Program-made: the position numbers and the translations under genes
DNA from: Bacteroidales bacterium
Lineage (GTDB): Bacteria; Bacteroidota; Bacteroidia; Bacteroidales; Marinilabiliaceae
NCBI GenBank assembly: GCA_004552385.1
Contig: SFOL01000001.1
Coordinates: 1 to 64,000, forward strand
Direction of reading: 5' to 3'
DNA length: 64,000 bases
Part shown: piece after piece, positions 43,922 to 52,320 of the stretch
Position numbering within the stretch: position 1 is the first letter of the stretch
Layout: each line of letters starts with the position of its first letter
Notes under the pieces: generated by a model
Database searches by the model: none
Told to the model about the DNA's origin: nothing
What the model saw: only the letters and a program-made list of their open reading frames with translations

Positions 43922-46279
43922 CTACTCAGTCACCAAAATCTTTCCCACCGCACTATTCTTGCCATCGGCATCTGACGCCCAGACGATGTAAACGCCATTA
44001 GCCACTCGGCCGCCGCCCTCACGCCTCAAGTCCCACCTTGCCATGCCTCCAAGCGACGTGGTCCGGAAGACGCGCCGACCGGCGGCATCGGTTACGAAAA
44101 CGGGCGACGAGTCCTCAAAACCCGTCATAGAGACATATCCCGCGGCAGAGGCTGTAGCACTTACCGGGTTGGGGTAAATCCGGATCTTAGAGAGCTTGGA
44201 GGCTGGCGCCACGGCGTCGCCCCTGTAAGACACGAGGCCCTGGCTCGTAGAGAAGAAAACCTCGCCATCGGTCTGGCGTATGGCCACGCGCTCCACCAAG
44301 TTGGAAGGCAGAGGGCTGTTAGACGCCGTGAAGTGGTGGATGGTGGAGAGCCCGTCGGCACTGACAAGGTAGACGCCATTGTCCGTGGCTATCCATTTGC
44401 GGTCGGCACCGTCAACCTTAATGTCGTTGATGAACTGGCCGTCGAGCAGATAGTCGGCAAGGCCGGAGCCGTCGGTGCGCGGCACCTTAATGCGGTTGAA
44501 TGTGACCGAACCCGTTTTCAGCATCTTCGAATTGTCTCGCGTAACGAGGATGCCGGCAGTGGTTCCCACCCATATTGAGCCGTCGGCCGAGACAGCCACG
44601 GCAGTGGACCTCGTCCCGACCGTCTCGCCGGAACCCGCGTCGACAAGGCTGAAAGAGCCTACGCAATTGTCCTGCGTCTCGGCTCCGGTGCCGAGGGTCG
44701 TCATGAAAACGTCGTCGTCGGGCGTCTCGGGCGTGCCATTAAGGTTAAAGACGCACGTGTACGGCTTGTTCATCCGCGATGACCATACCCATATATTGCC
44801 ATTGCTTGCCGCCACCATGCCGAGAGAGGAGTGTCCGCCTGACATGGGACCGTATGAGTAGGAGAACCACTCGCCGTCTTTATTCATGACGTTGACGCCC
44901 GATGACACCAACGAGTTCATCACGATGAGGTTCTGATCTTCATCCACCACCATCGCGTCGGTCAAGACGTAGTCCGAGAAAGCGGGCGAAAGAGACGAAT
45001 TGCCCGACGAGTAGTTCCGCCCGAGCGCACAACCATCCACCTCAAAAACACCCGTGCCGAACGTAGACAGATAGACCCGCCGCGTGACAGGGTCGGCCGC
45101 GAAGAATACGGGGTCGCGTCCTTCGGCGTAAGAGGCCGCGCGGCAAGACGCCCACTCGTCATCATGAAGCACCGAAAATGACGTGACATTGCCCTGCGCG
45201 CCGTATGAAGCCGAGCGTCCCTGGCCGCCCACATACACGTCGCCGTCAAAGCTGAAGACGTCGGACGCGACGGCCGACGCGGGGCCTTGCGGCAGCCACG
45301 AGCGGCCTACAGACGCGAGCGAGGAGACGACAAGGCCGGCGTTCACATCGGCTATGGCCAGCGACCCGTCAGTCATGAAAGACGCGGAGCGGAAAGAGGG
45401 TGACGAAACGACATAGGCCCCTTGCGAATCTCGGACGGACGAGATGGAAGCCACACGCCCGAAAGCGGAGTCGAAAACGTCTACACGCCCCGAGGATACG
45501 ACAGCAAGCCGCGAAGCCGACGCGTCGAGACCGCGGAAAGAGCTGACTGTCGTCACCATTTCGGCCACAGAGCCCGTCAAACGCCACAAAGAGCACTCGC
45601 CACCGACCTCGCCCACAGCGGCCACCACTCCGCCCGCAAACGCCACGACCGAGGCCACGCCGCCCGCAGGGGCGGGAAGCAGCGTCCACTGGCCGTAGTC
45701 CTCAAGCACACGGCTGGAGAGGTCGGCGCGGTAGAGGCCTGCTGAGGTGGCGACGTAAATCATGCCGTCTGAGACGCAAACGCCGTTGGCCGCCACGCCG
45801 CCAGACGCTATGCGCCATGCGGAGCGGATCTCGCACTTGCGGCGATCGACCTCGGCCACGCCGCCATCGAAAGCCAGATAGAGCATGCCGCCATAGGCGG
45901 CCATGCCATTTATCCGTTTCTGAGTGAACGAGTCGCTCAAACGGAGCTCTGGTATGTTGACCGTCGAGAGTTCGGACATATCCACCAAGTCAATGTCGCC
46001 ATCAGAATAGCCCACCGCGAGCAAGTCGCCATCGGCGGCAATGGCTGATATGCCCGAAGATGACAAGTGGTTAACCTTTGTCAGTTTGCCGAGCATCCCG
46101 TCGGAAGACGAGTAATAAAAGAGTCCGTAGCCGTTGCCGCACACGGGCGCGCCGCCAGCCACGGCCGTCAGGCAGCTGCCGGCAAACGAGGTCTGGTCCG
46201 TCCACTGGGCCGACGAGGCGAGGGGGAGCGACGCGGCAAGAGCGCAGGCGCACAGCGAATAGAGAAGAGACAAACGCAT
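43922..46279 (-). CDS. porZ: Type IX secretion system protein PorZ
   Basis: A 785-aa exported protein with a signal peptide ending ASSAQ. Repeated blade-like motifs fill residues 25-690 (GLFYYSSSDG, GVAEVDRRKCEIRSAW, NGVCVSDGMIYVATSAGLYRAD, GSIWVGTTAGILVT, RKWIATDNGVYLVSADG), consistent with two beta-propellers. The C-terminal 85 residues form a type A T9SS sorting domain (KIRIYPNPVSA to VYIVWASDADGK). PorZ is part of the cell-surface complex that anchors T9SS cargo. It is placed directly after rdgB with a 3-bp gap, as in other Bacteroidetes. Its presence implies a working type IX system in this organism. Confidence 0.87.
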   Translation of the reverse strand: MRLSLLYSLCACALAASLPLASSAQWTDQTSFAGSCLTAVAGGAPVCGNGYGLFYYSSSDGMLGKLTKVNHLSSSGISAIAADGDLLAVGYSDGDIDLVDMSELSTVNIPELRLSDSFTQKRINGMAAYGGMLYLAFDGGVAEVDRRKCEIRSAWRIASGGVAANGVCVSDGMIYVATSAGLYRADLSSRVLEDYGQWTLLPAPAGGVASVVAFAGGVVAAVGEVGGECSLWRLTGSVAEMVTTVSSFRGLDASASRLAVVSSGRVDVFDSAFGRVASISSVRDSQGAYVVSSPSFRSASFMTDGSLAIADVNAGLVVSSLASVGRSWLPQGPASAVASDVFSFDGDVYVGGQGRSASYGAQGNVTSFSVLHDDEWASCRAASYAEGRDPVFFAADPVTRRVYLSTFGTGVFEVDGCALGRNYSSGNSSLSPAFSDYVLTDAMVVDEDQNLIVMNSLVSSGVNVMNKDGEWFSYSYGPMSGGHSSLGMVAASNGNIWVWSSRMNKPYTCVFNLNGTPETPDDDVFMTTLGTGAETQDNCVGSFSLVDAGSGETVGTRSTAVAVSADGSIWVGTTAGILVTRDNSKMLKTGSVTFNRIKVPRTDGSGLADYLLDGQFINDIKVDGADRKWIATDNGVYLVSADGLSTIHHFTASNSPLPSNLVERVAIRQTDGEVFFSTSQGLVSYRGDAVAPASKLSKIRIYPNPVSATASAAGYVSMTGFEDSSPVFVTDAAGRRVFRTTSLGGMARWDLRREGGGRVANGVYIVWASDADGKNSAVGKILVTE

Positions 46280-46282
46280 GAC

Positions 46283-46867
46283 CTACAGCTTGCTGAGAAA
46301 ATTGACGAGCTGACGCACCGCCTTGCCGCGGTGGCTGACCTTGTTCTTGTCATCGAGCGACATCTCGGCGAAAGACGCCCCTCCGAAGCCCATGGGCTCA
46401 AAGACGGGGTCGTAGCCGAAGCCGCCCGTCCCGTGCTTAGCCAAGGCGATGCGTCCCGGGCACACGCCCTCAAAGACGGTCTCACGCCCGAGCTGGTCAA
46501 CGTAGGCTATGACGGTGCGAAACGAGGCCTCGCGGTCCGCCACGCCGCTGAGGGCGGCAAGCAGTTTCGCCATGTTGCGCTCGGGGTCACACTCGTCTCC
46601 GGCATATCGGGCGGTGAAGACCCCCGGGGCTCCGCCCAGGGCGGCTACCTCAAGCCCGGTGTCGTCGGCGAAGCACGCTTTGCCTGTCAGTTCATGGAGG
46701 AAGTGGGCCTTGATGAGGGCGTTGCCCTCTATGGTGTTGGCGGTCTCCGGAATGTCTACCATGACACCGGCGTCGTCAAGCGTGAGGACAGAGGTCTTGC
46801 CATCCAGCATGCGAGAGATTTCCTTGGCCTTGTTGGCGTTGTGGGTGGCGAAAAGAAGCTCCTTCAT
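46283..46867 (-). CDS. rdgB: XTP/dITP diphosphatase (HAM1/RdgB)
   Basis: A 194-aa house-cleaning enzyme that hydrolyses inosine and xanthosine triphosphates to monophosphates, keeping deaminated purines out of DNA. Motifs: FATHNANKAKEI at the N-terminus, FADDTGLEVAALGGAPGVFTARYAG with catalytic acids in the middle, GGFGYDPVF, and SHRGKAV near the C-terminus. Full length for the family. Coupled to porZ. Confidence 0.95.
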   Translation of the reverse strand: MKELLFATHNANKAKEISRMLDGKTSVLTLDDAGVMVDIPETANTIEGNALIKAHFLHELTGKACFADDTGLEVAALGGAPGVFTARYAGDECDPERNMAKLLAALSGVADREASFRTVIAYVDQLGRETVFEGVCPGRIALAKHGTGGFGYDPVFEPMGFGGASFAEMSLDDKNKVSHRGKAVRQLVNFLSKL

Positions 46868-46906
46868 TATATTATATTTGTTTTACGCGCGCATTGGCGC
46901 AAAGAA

Positions 46907-46938
46907 AGGCCGCGGCCCGGTGGAAAGGGGCGCGGCCT
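46907..46938 (-). terminator. Probable terminator of the universal stress gene
   Basis: An 8-bp GC-rich stem (46907-46914 with 46931-46938), extendable by a few inner pairs, followed on the minus strand by TTTCTTT. It lies between the stress protein gene and rdgB, which share orientation. Confidence 0.55.
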
Positions 46939-46985
46939 GTGACGTGCGGACGCAAGGGAAACATTCACCCCTTGGCTACCTGATA

Positions 46986-47801
46986 CTAAAAGTTGGAGTA
47001 GACGAGCTTGGCGTCAGAGCGCGGGTTGACCACGAGGACGGGGATGCCGGCGCTGTTCGAGATGACGGTCTGCTCGTATGCTCCGAGGAGGTAATCGTGG
47101 AACGCGATGTTGCGAGTCGTGGTAATCATAATGAGATCCATCTTGTTCTCCTCGCAATGTTTGAGCGATTGCTCGAGGAAAGAGCCTTTCTCATCGACCC
47201 ACTCGGTGGTGCAGTCAATGTTCTGATCCTCGAGATAGTGCTTGCAGAAGTTCATGTTGGCCCTGGTCGGGTTGTCATACATGGGTCCGTTGCCCTGCTG
47301 TCCGAAGAGGACGACCTTGATCTTGCTGATGTACGAGAGGACGGGCAACCACTTGAGCTTCTCCTTGCTCTCGATCTTGTAGTCGACAGGGAAGAGGATC
47401 TTCATCGGGTCGGCGTACTCGGGGTCTTTCTGCACGATGAGGTATGGCACGTGGCAACCGACGATGACCTTCAGAGCCCAGCTGCCTGTGATCTTCTGGA
47501 TGCCTTTCATGCCGTGCGTACCCATCACGACAAGCGTGCTGTTCTGCTCAGCCACAACCTCGTTGATGGTTGTAAAGATGCTGCCCTCGCGGACAATATA
47601 GCGAACCTGGCAATTCTCGTCCTGGGCGAACTGTGCAACTACACCCTCAAGCTTTTGAGCAGCCTCGGCCGACTGGTCTTCCTTCTTGACGATGTGGAGC
47701 AAAATGACCTCAGCCTTCATGTTCCGGGCAATGTGCGCAGCGTGTTTTACGGCGCAATCGGCGCGCTCGGTGAAATCGTAGGGGACAATAACGTTCTCCA
47801 T
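46986..47801 (-). CDS. Tandem universal stress protein (UspA family)
   Basis: A 271-aa protein. The start is taken at 47801 (MENVIVPYDFTERA); 47813 would add four residues, while the longer frame to 47909 overlaps the promoter. The first UspA domain (1-140) has the ATP-binding pattern VVMGTHGMKG followed by Ser/Thr-rich spacing. The second (about 145-271) is diverged, with PVLVVNP at the end but no clear nucleotide loop. Such proteins respond to starvation or redox stress. Divergent from the adenylate cyclase gene. Confidence 0.85.
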   Translation of the reverse strand: MENVIVPYDFTERADCAVKHAAHIARNMKAEVILLHIVKKEDQSAEAAQKLEGVVAQFAQDENCQVRYIVREGSIFTTINEVVAEQNSTLVVMGTHGMKGIQKITGSWALKVIVGCHVPYLIVQKDPEYADPMKILFPVDYKIESKEKLKWLPVLSYISKIKVVLFGQQGNGPMYDNPTRANMNFCKHYLEDQNIDCTTEWVDEKGSFLEQSLKHCEENKMDLIMITTTRNIAFHDYLLGAYEQTVISNSAGIPVLVVNPRSDAKLVYSNF

Positions 47802-47906
47802 AGAATTATCCATTAAAGTATTGATTAATAGGAGTATTATCTTCTGTTTGCTATCCATGCGCCCCCTTGCGCCAAAGGCTCGCGAGACGCTTTTGGATTT
47901 CTTCGG

Positions 47907-47914
47907 CAAATTTA
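47907..47914 (-). promoter_or_regulatory. -7 promoter element of the universal stress gene
   Basis: The minus strand reads TAAATTTG (TAnnTTTG). The start would be near 47900, leaving about 90-100 bases of leader before 47801. This shows that the long N-terminal frame extension to 47909 is not translated. Confidence 0.5.
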
Positions 47915-47978
47915 TGCCTAAAATTAAGCCTTATATATCTAAAAAAAAAGTAAATTGCAAGAAAATCACGGGATAGGA

Positions 47979-49652
47979 ATGCCATACAGAACCATATTAC
48001 TACCTCTCATTCTCCTGTCATTATTCATAACAGGCGCATCGGCGCAAGTCCGTAAAGACTTGATACACATACCATCCACAATCATGTCGGAACAAAGGGC
48101 CGACACGGTGGTGAAGGCTGAGAGGCCATACGTCATGGTGGAGTGGGAGTTGTCGGAGGGCTTCACCCCACCCTACTGCGTGAGCCAAGTGGCGGGCGAG
48201 GACACCCTGTTCCGCGCCACCACAAGCCGGACGAGCTTCTCCGTGGGGCTGAGAGGTTCCGAGTGGTCGAAGATTGACGTTTCGTCAGCCGGCGGCAAGA
48301 GCTTCGGCGTCAGGATGACCTACACTGAGCGTTCAGCGGCATGGATACCCATAGGCCTGATCGGCATGTTCGTGGCCATCGCCGCCATCTGCGCATGGGT
48401 CTACGCCGTCAGGCAGAGGAAAAAGCTGGACGGCGCGCGCCGCGAGATAGAGGAGGCCAAGACGAGGCACACGCGCAAATACGACTTCGCTACAGTCTTG
48501 TTCTCTGACATACAAGGCTTCACAAAAATAGCCGCGCATCTCAACCCGGAGCAGCTGGTCGACGAGCTGGACAGGTACTTCATCTACTTCGACGAGCTTG
48601 TGGATAAATACGGGGTGGAGAAGATAAAAACCATCGGCGACGCCTACATGTGCGCCGGCGGCGTGCCGGACAACGACAGCGCCAACCCTATAGAGGTGAC
48701 GCTGGTGGGGCTGGGCATGATAGCCTACGTTAACGAACGCCACAACGAAGAGCGGAACTTTTGGAACATCAGGGTGGGCATAAACACCGGCCCTGTGGTG
48801 TCAGGCCACCTTGGCAACATAAAGAAAGTTTTCGACATCTGGGGCGACACGGTCAACACAGCCTCGCGAATGGAGAGCGGCGGCGAACCGGGGCGCGTCA
48901 ACGTGAGCGAGAGCACCTATCAGAAGATAAAAGATTTCTTCGAGTGCGAATACCGAGGCAAGATGCCCGTCAAATACAAGGGCGAGATTGACATGTATTT
49001 CGTCAACAGACTCAAGGAAGAGTATTGCCAGGCGGGGTCGGACCACATACCTAACACGCTGATGCTGCGCAAGATGCAGCTGATGCGCATCCACGACTTC
49101 GAGCAGAGCGTACGCGAGACGACACTGGACGGAGCCCACCCCAACCTGCTGGCGCGCTTTGACGACTACCTGGCAAGGGTGTACACTCTTTGCACACTGG
49201 AGAAAATGCCAGACGAGGAAGTGACCACGTGCGGCGCAGCGGCCATTTTCAGCTTCATAAAGCTGAACATACCCAAAGACACGACTGTGAGCACCAAGGG
49301 CGCGGAAGACGAGATTATGCGCAAGATGCACCTACAGGAATCGACGCGCGAGAGCGTACGCAGGGTCGTGGCGCACGTGGCGGGAGGCAAAGAGCCGGAA
49401 GACCGGATGGAAGAGATATTGACCGACGCGGGCAACGAGGTCTACGGACGCAAAGACATAGTGCCGCAGCTCATCGCCCTCCACGAGGAGCTGGCGGCAA
49501 GAGGCTTGGAAAGCAAGTCTCGCAACGCATGGCTCGGCAAGCAGATCAACATACTGAAAGAGGTGACATATCACACCGACTCGGCCCGCCGCCTGTGCGA
49601 AGTGCCCAAGGCGAAACAGGTGGAGATGATCGAGATGGCAATGGCCATATAG
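47979..49652 (+). CDS. Membrane-bound class III adenylate cyclase
   Basis: A 557-aa protein that should make cAMP. The start is the ATG at 47979, before a signal peptide ending GASAQ. It has a periplasmic domain (24-120), one membrane helix (123-144), a basic coiled-coil linker (145-165), a cyclase domain (166-345) and an unknown helical C-terminal domain (346-557). Metal ligands are Asp177 (FSDIQGFT) and Asp221 (IGDAYM). Purine-selecting positions are Lys217 and Asp286 (FDIWGD), the adenylate-type pair. Transition-state residues Asn293 and Arg297 are present. A single cyclase domain of this type must dimerise. It is divergent from the stress protein gene; no cAMP receptor is in the window. 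Confidence 0.87.
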   Translation: MPYRTILLPLILLSLFITGASAQVRKDLIHIPSTIMSEQRADTVVKAERPYVMVEWELSEGFTPPYCVSQVAGEDTLFRATTSRTSFSVGLRGSEWSKIDVSSAGGKSFGVRMTYTERSAAWIPIGLIGMFVAIAAICAWVYAVRQRKKLDGARREIEEAKTRHTRKYDFATVLFSDIQGFTKIAAHLNPEQLVDELDRYFIYFDELVDKYGVEKIKTIGDAYMCAGGVPDNDSANPIEVTLVGLGMIAYVNERHNEERNFWNIRVGINTGPVVSGHLGNIKKVFDIWGDTVNTASRMESGGEPGRVNVSESTYQKIKDFFECEYRGKMPVKYKGEIDMYFVNRLKEEYCQAGSDHIPNTLMLRKMQLMRIHDFEQSVRETTLDGAHPNLLARFDDYLARVYTLCTLEKMPDEEVTTCGAAAIFSFIKLNIPKDTTVSTKGAEDEIMRKMHLQESTRESVRRVVAHVAGGKEPEDRMEEILTDAGNEVYGRKDIVPQLIALHEELAARGLESKSRNAWLGKQINILKEVTYHTDSARRLCEVPKAKQVEMIEMAMAI

Positions 49653-49680
49653 CCAGGAGCCCGTCAGCATAACACCTAAA

Positions 49681-49724
49681 GTTGCGCCCCGCGCGGCCTT
49701 AAAGTAGCCGGCGCGGGGCGCAAC
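49681..49724 (+). terminator. GC-rich hairpin between the cyclase and malic enzyme genes
   Basis: A 14-bp perfect stem (49681-49694 with 49711-49724) plus inner GGC/GCC pairs. It is very stable, but no clear U-run follows, so it may be a weak terminator or a transcript-stabilising hairpin. Confidence 0.55.
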
Positions 49725-49740
49725 TTATCTAAAATCTTTC

Positions 49741-49748
49741 TAACTTTA
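49741..49748 (+). promoter_or_regulatory. Possible -7 element of the malic enzyme gene
   Basis: TAACTTTA, one base off TAnnTTTG. A start near 49755 would put the upstream ATG (49754) outside the mRNA and favours the GTG at 49820. Confidence 0.35.
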
Positions 49749-49819
49749 CTACAATGCGACGGGGAGGTGCACCCGCCGCGGACACCAATTCACGAACCAT
49801 AAAAACAAACAGCAAAGCC

Positions 49820-52105
49820 GTGTCTAAAATTACTAAAGAAGACGCCCTGAGATACCATTCAGAGGGCAGACCAGGCAAGATAGAGGTAATCCCGACCAAA
49901 CCGTACAGCAGCCAGAGGGACCTGTCTCTGGCTTACTCGCCAGGCGTGGCGGAGCCGTGTCTGGAGATTCAGAAGAACCCGGAGACCGCCTATGAATACA
50001 CCAACAAGGGCAACCTCGTGGCCGTAATATCAAACGGCACCGCTGTGCTCGGCCTTGGCAACATCGGCGCAATGAGCGGAAAGCCCGTCATGGAGGGCAA
50101 GGGACTGCTGTTCAAGATATTCGCCGGCATCGACGTTTTCGACATCGAGGTCGACGAGAAAGACCCTGACAAATTCATCCAGGCCGTCAAGGCCATCGCG
50201 CCGACATTCGGCGGCATCAACCTCGAAGACATCAAGGCTCCCGAGTGTTTCGAGATCGAGACGCGCCTCAAGAACGAGCTGGACATACCCGTCATGCACG
50301 ACGACCAGCACGGCACGGCCATAATATCGGCCGCAGGCCTCATCAACGCCCTGCAGATTGTAGGCAAGAAAATAGAGGATGTCAGAGTAGTGGTCAACGG
50401 AGCCGGAGCCGCTGCCATATCGTGCACCAGGCTCTACATGCGGCTGGGCGTGAAGCGCGAGAACGTCATAATGGTCGACTCGAAAGGCCCGATAAAGATG
50501 GACCGGCCCAACCTGACGGAGCAGAAGCGCGAGTTCGCCACGACACGCGACGTCAACACGCTGGCCGAAGCCCTGGTGGACGCCGACGTCTTCCTCGGCC
50601 TGTCGGTGGCAGGCGTCCTGACGCAAGACATGGTGCGCTCAATGGCTAAAGACCCCGTCGTCTTCGCCCTCGCCAACCCTCAGCCCGAGATTAGCCCCGA
50701 AGACGCACGCGCAAGCCGCCCGGACATCATCTACGCCACGGGCCGCTCAGACCAGCCCAACCAGATAAACAACGTGCTCGGCTTCCCCTACATCTTCCGC
50801 GGGGCTCTCGACGTCCGCGCCAAGAGCATCAACGAGGAGATGAAAGTGGCGGCCGTGAAAGCCATAGCAGAACTCACGCGCAAGGCCGTGCCAGATGTCG
50901 TCAACGCCGCCTACGGCATGAAGCGCATCTCGTTCGGGCGCGAATACATCGTGCCCAAGGCTCTTGACCCGCGCCTGCTTACCACGGTAGCCCCCGCCGT
51001 GGCCAGAGCGGCCATGGAGAGCGGCGTGGCGCGCAAGCCGATAGAGGACTGGCAGGCCTACGAGGTTAAGCTCAAGAGCCTCATGGGGCTTGACAACAAG
51101 ATGTTGCGCAGCTTCTACGACATGGCGCGGCAGAACCCCCGCAGGGTAGTATTCTCGGAGGCCAACCACGTCAACATGCTCAAAGCTGCAGCGCAGGCTC
51201 TGTCCGAGGGGCTTTGCAAGCCTATATTGCTGGGCAACGAGGAGAAGCTCGCCAAGCTGGCGGCCGAGAACGACATTGACCTCACAGGCATCGAGATAGT
51301 CAACCTGCGTCATGACCGCGAGGAGGGGCGGCGCACGACATTCGCCAAGATAATGGCGGAAGAGAAAGGACGCGAGGGCGCCACTTTCGACGAGTATTTC
51401 GAGAAGATGTATGACCGCAACTACTTCGGCCTCATGATGGTCAAGACTGGCGCGGCCGACGCCATGATAACGGGCGTCTACACCAAGAACGAGGAGCTCG
51501 TGTCGGCCGCAAAGGAGATTATCGGCATACGCAAAGGCCTCAACCACATAGGCGCCATGCACATCTTGAACACCAAGAAGGGCACCTACTTCATGGCGGA
51601 TACCCTTATAAACCGTCATCCGAGCACCGAAACCCTGATAGACGTGGCCAAGCTGACCTATGACACCGTCAAGTTCTTCAACCACGAGCCAGTCATGGCA
51701 ATGCTCAGCTACTCTAACTTCGGAGCCTCGAAAGAGGGCAGCCCCGCATCGGTCCACAAGGTCGTCGAGACGCTGCACGAGAGGTACCCGGACATGGTGG
51801 TTGACGGCGAGATGCAGGTCAACTTCGCGCTGAACCGGGAGTTGCGCGACCGCAAGTTCCCGTTCTCGAAACTGGCTGGCAGGGATGTCAACGCGCTCGT
51901 GTTCCCGAACCTCAGCTCGGCCAACACAGCCAGCAAGCTGCTCCTCGAGATGGGCGTGGGTGACATCCTGGGACCTATACAGATGGGACTCAGGAAGCCC
52001 ATCCACTTCCTGGACATTGAGAGCTCCGTGCGCGACATTGTCAACATGACGGCAGTGGCCGTGCTTGACGCGCAGGTCCAGGAGAAGAGAGACCAGATGG
52101 AGTAA
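49820..52105 (+). CDS. maeB: Malic enzyme with phosphotransacetylase domain
   Basis: A 761-aa fusion enzyme. The start is taken as GTG at 49820 (reads SKITKEDALRYHSEGRPGK next), where the family's conserved N-terminus begins; the 22 residues before it have no family resemblance. Residues 1-430 are malic enzyme (YSPGVAEPCLEI, MHDDQHGTAII, NAD(P)-loop VVNGAGAAAIS), converting malate to pyruvate and CO2. Residues 435-761 are a phosphotransacetylase-like domain (RVVFSEANHVNMLKAA, MEVGD-type end GVGDILGPIQMG). In such MaeB proteins that domain usually serves allosteric sensing of acetyl-CoA rather than catalysis. Confidence 0.93.
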   Translation: MSKITKEDALRYHSEGRPGKIEVIPTKPYSSQRDLSLAYSPGVAEPCLEIQKNPETAYEYTNKGNLVAVISNGTAVLGLGNIGAMSGKPVMEGKGLLFKIFAGIDVFDIEVDEKDPDKFIQAVKAIAPTFGGINLEDIKAPECFEIETRLKNELDIPVMHDDQHGTAIISAAGLINALQIVGKKIEDVRVVVNGAGAAAISCTRLYMRLGVKRENVIMVDSKGPIKMDRPNLTEQKREFATTRDVNTLAEALVDADVFLGLSVAGVLTQDMVRSMAKDPVVFALANPQPEISPEDARASRPDIIYATGRSDQPNQINNVLGFPYIFRGALDVRAKSINEEMKVAAVKAIAELTRKAVPDVVNAAYGMKRISFGREYIVPKALDPRLLTTVAPAVARAAMESGVARKPIEDWQAYEVKLKSLMGLDNKMLRSFYDMARQNPRRVVFSEANHVNMLKAAAQALSEGLCKPILLGNEEKLAKLAAENDIDLTGIEIVNLRHDREEGRRTTFAKIMAEEKGREGATFDEYFEKMYDRNYFGLMMVKTGAADAMITGVYTKNEELVSAAKEIIGIRKGLNHIGAMHILNTKKGTYFMADTLINRHPSTETLIDVAKLTYDTVKFFNHEPVMAMLSYSNFGASKEGSPASVHKVVETLHERYPDMVVDGEMQVNFALNRELRDRKFPFSKLAGRDVNALVFPNLSSANTASKLLLEMGVGDILGPIQMGLRKPIHFLDIESSVRDIVNMTAVAVLDAQVQEKRDQME

Positions 52106-52138
52106 GGAAGGCCTCACATCTCTGACAACATAACGGAT

Positions 52139-52175
52139 GCCCGCCCCCCCGTGAAGACGAGAGGGCGGGCTTTTT
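52139..52175 (+). terminator. Terminator of maeB
   Basis: An 8-bp G/C stem (52139-52146 with 52163-52170) followed by five T, 33 bases past the stop codon. Confidence 0.88.
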
Positions 52176-52259
52176 ACACATCTGACGCCAAGAAAACGCT
52201 GACTATGGTAGAAGATGTCAGGAGCGGTTAATAAACGCGGGGACTATGTTTGAGAGCGA

Positions 52260-52292
52260 AAGCCCCACCGCAAGCGAGATGCAGTGGGGCTT
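52260..52292 (-). terminator. Terminator of the acyl ligase-acyltransferase gene
   Basis: A 9-bp stem (52260-52268 with 52284-52292), about 30 bases past the stop codon at 52321 on the minus strand, followed by TTTCGCTCTC. The run of T is short. Confidence 0.65.
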
Positions 52293-52320
52293 AGTGTCAT
52301 GATGTAGCTAAGGTAAACCG

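Noticed and set aside
47951..47958. -7 element for the cyclase gene (TAAATTGC)
   Set aside because: It misses the conserved last bases of TAnnTTTG, so it was not annotated as a promoter.
50747..52117. 456-aa minus-strand open frame
   Set aside because: Antisense to maeB, His/Val-rich shadow sequence without motifs.
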